Positions 42,315 through 49,307 of a stretch of DNA of 64,000 nucleotides are shown here, in pieces (position 1 is the stretch's first letter; each line of letters opens with the position of its first letter). Where the stretch lies: positions 47,055 to 111,054 of the forward strand of contig NZ_QEYD01000014.1 in assembly GCF_003122215.1 (NCBI RefSeq), in the 5' to 3' direction. The notes beneath the pieces were generated by a model. It searched no databases. It saw only the letters and a program-made list of their open reading frames with translations, and was not told where the DNA came from. This stretch comes from Pararhodobacter marinus. Lineage in GTDB: Bacteria; Pseudomonadota; Alphaproteobacteria; Rhodobacterales; Rhodobacteraceae. A program made the translations under genes and the position numbers.

Positions 42315-42911
42315 ATGGCCAAGGATGGACCCGACACCGAGCTTGACCGCGAGTTGACCGACCTGCCGAAGGAGCTGCGCTGGCGCGAATGGATGCGGCG
42401 GATCGAGGCTGTGCTGTTTGCGTCCGCCTCGCCTGTACCGCGCGCGGATCTGGCGCGCATAGTGGGGCAGGGGGCCTCGGTTGATCTGCTGGTCGAGGAT
42501 CTGGCCGCCGATCTGGACGGGCGGGCGTTCGAGATTGCCATGGTCGCAGGGGGGTGGATGTTCCGGACGCGGACCGCTTACGCGCCTGCGATCCGCGCCG
42601 CAGCGGATGTCGGGGACCAGTTGCTGGACCTGAACGACTTCGACGTGGCGATTTTGGCGGCCATCGCCTACCACCAGCCGATCACCCGCGACGGGCTGAA
42701 GGATATCTTTGGCAAAGAGATCAGCCGGGACCTGATCGGGCGGCTGCATGCACACGGTCTTATTGGAACTGGCCCACGCGCGCCGCGTCGTGGTGCGCCC
42801 TATACCTTTGTGACCACAGACGCGTTCCTTGCGGCCTTCGGGATGGAGAGCTTGCGCGACCTGCCAGACGCTGAACAGCTGAATGACGCCGGGCTGGCCG
42901 CGCGCCCCTGA
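42315..42911 (+). CDS. scpB: ScpB-family condensin subunit (plasmid-encoded)
   Basis: A 198-residue ScpB-like protein with two winged-helix units: WMRRIEAVLFASASPVPRAD (the ScpB start motif) and DFDVAILAAIAYHQPITRDG, then RLHAHGLIGTGPRAPRRGAP. ScpB binds the kleisin ScpA and Smc in chromosome condensation. No scpA or smc gene lies nearby, so this copy may use host partners or act alone as a regulator. It forms an operon with DUF1403 and ends 16 bases from the tail of tniQ2, which comes from the opposite strand. Confidence 0.85.
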   Translation: MAKDGPDTELDRELTDLPKELRWREWMRRIEAVLFASASPVPRADLARIVGQGASVDLLVEDLAADLDGRAFEIAMVAGGWMFRTRTAYAPAIRAAADVGDQLLDLNDFDVAILAAIAYHQPITRDGLKDIFGKEISRDLIGRLHAHGLIGTGPRAPRRGAPYTFVTTDAFLAAFGMESLRDLPDAEQLNDAGLAARP

Positions 42912-42927
42912 AACCCGCCTCTGACCC

Positions 42928-43938
42928 TCAAAACGCTTGCCGCTTCTGATGGAGCCGCGCGGCCGCTTGAATGAGATCTGCCAAATACGGGCCAGCGGTG
43001 GTGGGGCAAGGCCCAGCTTTAGGCCGAGGCAGGACGGCATCGCTGAATGATGTGACCAGTCCGCGCCAGGCTGGCGCAGCCTGAGCGGCGCGTCTCCAAT
43101 AAGCGATCGCGGGATTTCTTCGCGTTCCGAAAGGCGTCGACCGCCCTTCCGTCAATTGCCGGAACAGATGATAGCGATCCCGATGGGGGAGGCGCGCGAT
43201 GGACATTGGCCGTCGCCCAAATTGAAAGCAGGCCGATCCAAGCAGGTCCGGCAGTGACCGCCCGTCTGACATCCGATACCCCACGGCATGAAGACGAAGC
43301 AGATCGTCGATCAGGCGCTCAAGACGCCGAACCCTATTGGTGGCAGGACGGGTGCGTTTGCAGAGCGCCGTACCGCATAAGGCGCAGATTTGATGCGGTA
43401 CAAGACGCTTCTGGCTGAACGGAGCCAATCCTTGTCCGCAGGATGGGCACCTGTCCCGAAGTCGGCAGCCGTGGCGAAAGCAAGAAACGCGTGTCGCCAG
43501 GCTCCAGTTCCGGCGAAAATAGGGCGTTTCGTCTTCCGCCAGACAGGCCGGGCAGAATTGCAGCCAGGTCGCCAGCGTCTTTGGTGCGCAACTCTGCTGA
43601 GGCGATGCCCGCAGGGGCAAACGCAACCGGGCCAAGGGGTCAGGAGCAATGGTCAGAGCCGCGATGTCTTCCAGAGGTATGTGGGTATGCTCTTCCAAAA
43701 GCTGCAGGATGCGATCGGGCAATGCCCGATCAAGCTGCGCCGACCAGTTCTCACCCGGCGCTCCGAGAAGCGCAGCAAAATAGTGCGGAGGTATGCCGTT
43801 TGCGTAAGCGAGGCGGTGCAGCCAACTCGACAGAAGTTCACCTGGTGCGGGCATAATGCTCATGGGCCAACGGTTTCCCGCCGCACTTTCATATCGCTCT
43901 GCAGGTGTGACGGAGATCCCGGTCGGCCCAAACCTCAT
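42928..43938 (-). CDS. tniQ: TniQ-like protein of second Tni module
   Basis: A 336-residue TniQ homologue: MPAPGELLSSWLHRLAYANG near residue 30, a zinc-binding region CPACLAEDETPYFRRNWSLA with RDRCPSCGQGLAPFS, and a third Cys pair (ICALCGTALC). It diverges strongly from the TniQ at 40221-41207. The start overlaps the tniB2 stop by 4 bases. Its stop is only 16 bases from the scpB stop, leaving no room for a transposon end between the two genes. Confidence 0.85.
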   Translation of the reverse strand: MRFGPTGISVTPAERYESAAGNRWPMSIMPAPGELLSSWLHRLAYANGIPPHYFAALLGAPGENWSAQLDRALPDRILQLLEEHTHIPLEDIAALTIAPDPLARLRLPLRASPQQSCAPKTLATWLQFCPACLAEDETPYFRRNWSLATRVSCFRHGCRLRDRCPSCGQGLAPFSQKRLVPHQICALCGTALCKRTRPATNRVRRLERLIDDLLRLHAVGYRMSDGRSLPDLLGSACFQFGRRPMSIARLPHRDRYHLFRQLTEGRSTPFGTRRNPAIAYWRRAAQAAPAWRGLVTSFSDAVLPRPKAGPCPTTAGPYLADLIQAAARLHQKRQAF

Positions 43939-44816
43939 GTCATCTCGTGACGCAAAGCCGAATTGCGGCGCCTCGAAAGAGGTAAATAGCCAAGGTCCGA
44001 CAGGGTTGCGCCGGTGATCCGGTCCTCACCGCGCGAGATTGCCGCAACTGCGGCCCGGGTGACGATCTCGACAACCTCGCCGATCAGCCCCTCTGACAGA
44101 TCGTGGAGGATCTTCGCCAAGGGTTCGCGCGACAGATCGGAGGCTTCGGCGAGCGGCAGACTGGCTTCCAGGCTGTCGAGAAGCGTCGCGAACTCCTCGT
44201 CATACGCCCATCGTGGAATGGGGATCGTATCGAAACGTGAGCCCATTTCGTCCGTATCATGCACCGCATCGTAGATCGCGATTTCGCCGACAAGGACGGG
44301 TGAGATGTCATGCACTCGTGCGATCCGCCGCAAGAACGAGAAGATGGCCTTCACATCCTGGCGCCGCCCGCGCAACGCGCTGTGGAACTCGTCGAATATC
44401 AAAAGGCGCGGCTTCAGGCGCTCGAGAAGATGATCCACCTGATCGCCGGCGCGGGACAGGCTGCGCCAGCCCGCAGCTTGTGGCGCGCGCAATCCGGACA
44501 GGATGCTGGCATAGAAATGCGACAGCCCTGCACCTTCCCGGGTCTGGATCACCCACACCTTTTGCTGGTCGGCAACACGCAGATGTTCGACGGCAAAGCG
44601 TTCGGCGATCATGGTCTTGCCGTTATGGTAGGGACCGGCAAGCAGCAAACCGCGTGGGCGCAGGGATGGCGGTCGCTCAAGCAGCAGTTGCATTGCGTCA
44701 TGCGCCGCGCCGGCCGCCGGATGGCTGATCCAGCGCGGTGCGCGAACATGAGCGATCCGCACCTCGTCATCGGCCTGCAAGAGCGGGACCGCGGCGGGGA
44801 TGAGGTGGTCCGGCAC
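43935..44816 (-). CDS. tniB: TniB-like AAA+ ATPase of second Tni module
   Basis: A protein of about 293 residues with Walker A LLLAGPYHNGKTMIAERFAV and Walker B PRLLIFDEFHSALRGRRQDV, followed by VLVGEIAIYDAVHDTDEMGS. The GTG at 44816 is chosen because it directly follows the tniA2 stop and has GAGG upstream. The longer open frame would overlap tniA2 by more than 100 bases. The role is target capture and transposase activation, as for TniB/TnsC. Confidence 0.85.
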   Translation of the reverse strand: MPDHLIPAAVPLLQADDEVRIAHVRAPRWISHPAAGAAHDAMQLLLERPPSLRPRGLLLAGPYHNGKTMIAERFAVEHLRVADQQKVWVIQTREGAGLSHFYASILSGLRAPQAAGWRSLSRAGDQVDHLLERLKPRLLIFDEFHSALRGRRQDVKAIFSFLRRIARVHDISPVLVGEIAIYDAVHDTDEMGSRFDTIPIPRWAYDEEFATLLDSLEASLPLAEASDLSREPLAKILHDLSEGLIGEVVEIVTRAAVAAISRGEDRITGATLSDLGYLPLSRRRNSALRHEMT

Positions 44817-44817
44817 C

Positions 44818-46503
44818 TTACCAATCCTCGACCGGGAAGACCCGCCGCGGACGATCCGGGTCGAGCTTTGCCTGGGCTGGGGCGGAAGTTGCGGCGAGAT
44901 CGGCATAAGGCTTCTTTGCCTCGGTGGCATGCCGGGCGCGGGTCATTTCCTTCAACCGGCTTTTCGGGGTTTTGGCAGCGGCAACAGTTGCGGCGATTTC
45001 GCGTCGGATCGCTGATGCCTCCTGCACAGGGCGCCGCTGGATTTCGCGCCGCCGCTGTCGATCCGCCTGGTGCTGCCAGAGCGTGATCGGCTCGGCCAGT
45101 CCGTCCCGTCGCCTGACCGGCCGCCAAGCCTGGGTATCCGGATCCTTGACGTAGATATGGCTGATGTCGCGAGGATCATAGCACAGATCGAGCGGGGCCA
45201 GCCGGTCACGACGCGCAACCAGCGGGCCAAGCCAGGGCTCGAAATAGTCGATGGCGAAGAGACTGAAGCCCTGAGGTGAAATCTTCCGCGTCTTGCGTGG
45301 CAGGAAATTCAGCAGCACATCGACAGGTGCATCGATCGGCCGGTCTTTCGGCTGGAACCGATCTTCCCACTCTTTCGCCGGAACGGTCAGCTTGCGCGCA
45401 TTCTGGCTCAGGTTGTGGTCGATGATCGCGAGCGCGATGCAGCGTTCGAGATCCGCGAAGCTGAGCCGTGCCCGCGCTTCCGAGGCATAGTCGCCCCGAT
45501 CCGCGATGGAACGCCCCGTCTTGCCCGGCAAGGCGCGTAGCGCGGTGTTCACTTTCCCCAGCAGGCGTTCGACGACTCCGCCCCGATGCACGGTGCCCTT
45601 GTTCCGCATGCGAATGGAAATACCATAGTCCGCGCAGCCTCTGCTGAAGGTGCTGCTTTGGAATTCCTTGGCGGAATCGACGACGATCTGCTTTGGGCGA
45701 CCGTGCATCGGCCAAGCATGATCGATACTGCGTTCTGCCAGCCAGTCAATCTTGCAGCACATCGCGTGCGCCAGACAAAGTGCCACAGACAGTCGCGACG
45801 GCCGCTCGAGGGTCAGGCAGAAGCCGATGATCGCGCTCGTGGCCACATCTGCAGCGATGGTCAGATAGGGGCGCCCAACGAAAACACCGTAGTCATCAAT
45901 AACCTCGACAAACTGGATGTCTGCCGGCGTGTGATCGATCTGGACAACGTCGAGCACGTGGTTAGCCCGGATGTAGCCCGGTCGCGGCTTTAGCCGGTGC
46001 AGGTGTTTACCATCTGACAGGCGGCGGCGGGCAATTTCTTCCGGGGCAAACAGAGTGGGGATCCGCCGGGCGACAGTGACATAGGCGGGCGGCCTGTGCC
46101 CTTCCTCTGCGCAACGGGCGCGGATCTCTTCAACGATTGGTGCAAGGTCCGGCTGCTCGGGGCGCAACCACATCTCCCGCAGGGTCATCGCAATGATGCT
46201 CTCGACCGCGGGACTGATCCTAGGTTTCCTTGTTCCACTCGTTTGCGGCAGCAGGGACGATACCCTGCGCTCTTCCCGATACCGCGCCAGATAGTTGTAG
46301 ACTTGGCGTGTCGAGAGCCGCAGCTCGGATGCCGCGCGCACCACGGCCTCACGCACGGGCGCCACTCCGTCAAGAATCCGGTCCAGCTCACGCGCGGTAC
46401 GCGTTGCCTTGGTCCACGCTTCATCCGAAACATGCCCTCCGCCGGACATCATCGATATGACGCTTTCGAGACTGGCTGCGCCGTGCGCCAACAGAGCCGC
46501 CAC
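44818..46503 (-). CDS. tniA: TniA-like DDE transposase of second Tni module
   Basis: A 561-residue transposase (GTG start). It has an N-terminal helix-turn-helix (LRLSTRQVYNYLARYREERR), the integrase core with Asp in VVQIDHTPADIQF, Asp in QIVVDSAKEFQSS and Glu in HRGGVVERLLGKV, and a Mu-type C-terminal part. The DDE triad is complete. It is only a distant relative of the first TniA, so the two modules are independent acquisitions, not a duplication. The operon runs tniA-tniB-tniQ towards scpB. Confidence 0.87.
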   Translation of the reverse strand: MAALLAHGAASLESVISMMSGGGHVSDEAWTKATRTARELDRILDGVAPVREAVVRAASELRLSTRQVYNYLARYREERRVSSLLPQTSGTRKPRISPAVESIIAMTLREMWLRPEQPDLAPIVEEIRARCAEEGHRPPAYVTVARRIPTLFAPEEIARRRLSDGKHLHRLKPRPGYIRANHVLDVVQIDHTPADIQFVEVIDDYGVFVGRPYLTIAADVATSAIIGFCLTLERPSRLSVALCLAHAMCCKIDWLAERSIDHAWPMHGRPKQIVVDSAKEFQSSTFSRGCADYGISIRMRNKGTVHRGGVVERLLGKVNTALRALPGKTGRSIADRGDYASEARARLSFADLERCIALAIIDHNLSQNARKLTVPAKEWEDRFQPKDRPIDAPVDVLLNFLPRKTRKISPQGFSLFAIDYFEPWLGPLVARRDRLAPLDLCYDPRDISHIYVKDPDTQAWRPVRRRDGLAEPITLWQHQADRQRRREIQRRPVQEASAIRREIAATVAAAKTPKSRLKEMTRARHATEAKKPYADLAATSAPAQAKLDPDRPRRVFPVEDW

Positions 46504-46600
46504 TCTTTGAAATACGGAACCAAAATTGAAGCCTTAAGCTGAAAAATGATGTGTGCTTACCCCGTATCATCCAGAAATCACGTAATAATCATGTGCTGAA

Positions 46601-47602
46601 ATGGTGAAGAAAATGCGACACTGGTTTCTGCCGGGACCATTCGAAGAAGAACCAGATGATTTGCCTCCCGGGCCGCGTGCAGAACCGCCGGACACTGCCG
46701 TCATCGAAGACTGGGCAAAGGCAGAAGGCGTTCACGCTGCGCGGCTAGCAAAGGTGGCTGGACGCCTGGGAGCTCTGGATGACCGGCTGCTGCGCGGCCC
46801 GGAAGGCTGGCGGCATCGCCTCGCTCTTGTCGAGGCAGCGGCCCTCAGCTGGGTCGCAGGAGATCGGGTGAGTACTGATCGTCTGGCGCTCTGGGTATCC
46901 ATGCGGCTGTCAGGTGCGCAGGATGACCCAAATGCCTTGGCACGCGTTGGATGGGCTGTTCGGCGCTTGACAGGCGGTCCCGGACCGATGGCTGACCTGG
47001 CCGCTTTTCTGGATCGCCGCGACCCCGAGAACATTGAAGACAGCGCTGAGCGTTTCGAGGATCGCGCGGGTGGGTGGCTGGACGTCATGGCAGCCGCAAA
47101 GGGTCTCCACCCGATCACGCGGGCGTGCATGGGGTATCACCTGTGGAGCTTGGCGGGCCTCGGACGCCACGGCGACCAGATCGAAGCTGCCGTCACCGCG
47201 TCTAGGATCGCGACCAGCGATGGAAGCGGTGCCATCTTCGCGCCGCTCGCTATGGCCGGGGCCGGGGGGCTGCGCGTTTCGGGCTTGCCACCCGAGCGTT
47301 TGGCCCGCTGGTTGGATGGGATGAACAGCGCAATTCTAACGGCGATGCGAACACTTGATGATATTGAAGTGTGGATCGGGCGGGCAGAAAACGTCATGGC
47401 GCAATTATCTGGCCGCACGCCGGTTGCCTTGCGAAAGGTTTTCACGGAATGGCCCTTGGTCTCCGCCCCGATGGCTGAGGCCATGACCGGAGCCAGCCGC
47501 GCCGCCATTCAGCGCAATCTCGCATGGATGGAGTCAAGCGGTTTGATCCGCGAGGTGACGGGGAACGGGAGGTATCGCATGTGGAAAGCTGACCTAATAT
47601 AG
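46601..47602 (+). CDS. DUF1612-like (RHE_PE00001-type) helix-turn-helix protein
   Basis: A 333-residue protein resembling plasmid proteins grouped as DUF1612/RHE_PE00001. Seen are LDDRLLRGPEGWRHRLALVE, GPGPMADLAAFLDRRDPENI, LHPITRACMGYHLWSLAGLG and a C-terminal winged helix (MAEAMTGASRAAIQRNLAWM, ESSGLIREVTGNGRYRMWKA) that should bind DNA. In other plasmids such genes travel with DUF1403 and scpB; here the Tni module stands between them. It is transcribed divergently from tniA2, with a 97-base gap that could be co-regulated. An alternative start is the ATG at 46613. Confidence 0.65.
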   Translation: MVKKMRHWFLPGPFEEEPDDLPPGPRAEPPDTAVIEDWAKAEGVHAARLAKVAGRLGALDDRLLRGPEGWRHRLALVEAAALSWVAGDRVSTDRLALWVSMRLSGAQDDPNALARVGWAVRRLTGGPGPMADLAAFLDRRDPENIEDSAERFEDRAGGWLDVMAAAKGLHPITRACMGYHLWSLAGLGRHGDQIEAAVTASRIATSDGSGAIFAPLAMAGAGGLRVSGLPPERLARWLDGMNSAILTAMRTLDDIEVWIGRAENVMAQLSGRTPVALRKVFTEWPLVSAPMAEAMTGASRAAIQRNLAWMESSGLIREVTGNGRYRMWKADLI

Positions 47603-47606
47603 GTCA
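47590..47606. repeat. Short perfect palindrome at end of DUF1612-like gene
   Basis: TGACCTAATATAGGTCA is a 7-bp perfect dyad with a 3-base centre and includes the stop codon. It has no T-run and is not a clear terminator. A role as a protein-binding site is possible only by analogy. Confidence 0.3.
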
Positions 47607-48041
47607 TTTGTCGAGGCTGACACCGGCTTGACCTGGCACGCTTTAGTGCCGCCCCAGATGATCGTTTAAGCCACTTTCCGTTCGAATGCGACAAGGCTTT
47701 TCCAGCCCAAAGCGTTCGTTAGCCATTCGTCTCACGTTTTTGTGACAATTGATCGCTTGAAGCTCCAGTGGGTGAAGGTTGTAACGGGGCGAAATAACGG
47801 AATGAGAGCCGGAGCCAGAGATGGCATCGTAGCATTTGCGAGTGGCGCAAGTTCCCTGTGCCGTGACGTTCCCGATCTCATGGTCGCGATATCGAAGCCG
47901 CTGTGCCTAAATTTCCAAACAATCTGCGACTTAACGAATTGTCGCTGCGCAACTTCGGACCAGGTATTGTGCGAGCAGTTTTCTCCTCCCTAGCAAACTG
48001 GAAACTGCAAGGATCGCATGTCTACTTACGAAAATTTGCCC
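47607..48041. other. Boundary region before metal island
   Basis: About 435 bases without a supported gene. It marks the change from the Tni/ScpB block to the metal-resistance island and is less GC-rich than both sides. No inverted repeat matching the Tni ends was found. Confidence 0.35.
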
Positions 48042-48072
48042 TTGAACCTCTAGCCACTAGAAGTCCTATCTG
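48042..48072 (+). promoter_or_regulatory. MerR-type metal-responsive promoter P1
   Basis: The -35 box TTGAAC (48042-48047) and the -10 box TATCTG (48067-48072) are 19 bases apart, the over-long spacing that MerR-family activators correct. The spacer holds the dyad CTCTAGCCACTAGAAG. It precedes the L,D-transpeptidase gene at 48134. Confidence 0.72.
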
Positions 48073-48133
48073 TTCAAGGAGAACACATACCGTTCTTGCC
48101 ATCAATCGCCGTTGAGAACCGAAAGGGTACGAA

Positions 48134-48796
48134 ATGCTGACAAGACGACACTTCATTCAGACAACAACGGCGCTTTTTTCGGTGACCGGTCCCGGTATGG
48201 CTTTTGCCGACACTTGGCCCACCGAGGCTCAGAAGGCTGAATGGGACGCACAGGTGACGCCTCAGGGTTATGTTGCCGAGACTTCCAACCCATGGGGATT
48301 GCACCCGCGGTTCCTACCGCAACGTGTGGTCGCGAAGGCCGGTCTCGTGCCGGGAGATATCCATGTCGATGCGGTCGCGCGATATCTCTACCACATTGAA
48401 CAGGGTGGAACCGCGATGCGCTACGGCGTGGCGATCGCGCGGGGCAACCTCTACGAGCCAGGTGTTTATAACATCAAGCGCAAGGTCAGGTGGCCGCACT
48501 GGACGCCAACACAAAACATGATCGAACGCGATCCCGTGAACGCACAATGGGCCGATGGTATGGAACCAGGGCCGGAAAACGCTCTCGGATCACGGGCACT
48601 CTATCTCTATGTCGGGGATCGCGACACCTATCTCCGGATCCACGGCACGCCCTACCCGAGAAGCATCGGCGGTCGCGCGAGTTCAGGATGCGTGCGGATG
48701 GTCATGGCCCACATCAACGATCTCTATCCGAATGTAGAACTCGGCTCTACAGCTCACCTGTATTCGGCAGAGGACAGCGTCACAGCCCGCAGCTGA
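48134..48796 (+). CDS. Periplasmic L,D-transpeptidase (YkuD family)
   Basis: A 220-residue exported protein. A twin-arginine-like leader (MLTRRHFIQTTTALFSVTGP) is followed by a YkuD domain with catalytic motif IHGTPYPRSIGGRASSGCVR (His and Cys). L,D-transpeptidases form 3-3 cross-links or attach lipoproteins to peptidoglycan. The gene lies 61 bases after the MerR-type promoter P1, so it should be induced by the same metal as the efflux pump. Length and motif spacing are normal. Confidence 0.85.
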   Translation: MLTRRHFIQTTTALFSVTGPGMAFADTWPTEAQKAEWDAQVTPQGYVAETSNPWGLHPRFLPQRVVAKAGLVPGDIHVDAVARYLYHIEQGGTAMRYGVAIARGNLYEPGVYNIKRKVRWPHWTPTQNMIERDPVNAQWADGMEPGPENALGSRALYLYVGDRDTYLRIHGTPYPRSIGGRASSGCVRMVMAHINDLYPNVELGSTAHLYSAEDSVTARS

Positions 48797-48841
48797 GGGA
48801 GCACTCGGTCGGCCAACGTGCCTGCGGTCCGTCGATCGATC

Positions 48842-49126
48842 TCAGGTTGGGCGCGCGGCGCAGATCGGGTTGCCGTTCGCTGTTCGCAGGGGGAGCAAGG
48901 TCACCTCCACCGGGCCGCTGTGCTCGTACCAATAGCAGCCGTCTTCCGGCCTGAGGCGGGCGGTCGATATATTCTGATCGGGCGCCGCCATTGCCACCAC
49001 GCTCTCAGGCACATTCCCGATCGCATTCGCCGGGTCGCTACTGCCACTTGGAGCAATGGCGCATCCAGCGAGGAGCGACAGCGCCGTCGCAACCATCATT
49101 TTTTGCTTCAGCATCGAACCCCGCAT
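48842..49126 (-). CDS. Small lipoprotein
   Basis: A 94-residue protein with a signal peptide ending in the lipobox LLAGC (Cys22), so it is probably lipid-anchored. The mature part (about 73 residues) is rich in Pro, Ala and Glu and has no recognised domain; YWYEHSGPVEVTLLPLRTAN is its only notable segment. AAGGAAG lies 6 bases before the ATG at 49126. It is transcribed against its neighbours, so it is not clearly part of the metal regulon. Lipoproteins are the substrates of LspA and Lnt encoded nearby. Confidence 0.6.
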   Translation of the reverse strand: MRGSMLKQKMMVATALSLLAGCAIAPSGSSDPANAIGNVPESVVAMAAPDQNISTARLRPEDGCYWYEHSGPVEVTLLPLRTANGNPICAARPT

Positions 49127-49244
49127 CGAGCTTCCTTTCGTTTCTGGTTTTCCTTCGATCGGTTCTCATGCCTCAAGGGGTGAACGAGCCGGTCATCAAA
49201 CCGTGTAGCAAGAATGCAAACTGAAATACCAACGAATTTTGCTC

Positions 49245-49275
49245 TTGAAGCTCTAGCTACTGTAGGGGCTATGTC
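49245..49275 (+). promoter_or_regulatory. MerR-type metal-responsive promoter P2
   Basis: TTGAAG (49245-49250), a 19-base spacer with dyad CTCTAGCTACTGTAGGGGC and -10 TATGTC (49270-49275). It precedes the P-type ATPase gene at 49308 by 33 bases. Confidence 0.75.
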
Positions 49276-49307
49276 ATGGTAAAGCACCCGAATCCAGAGG
49301 TCCATTC

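Noticed and set aside
46601..46620. A TGTCGCATTTTC tip (minus strand) as the end of the second Tni module.
   Set aside because: No matching inverted repeat was found on the other side, no target duplication is present, and the tip lies inside the start of the DUF1612-like gene.
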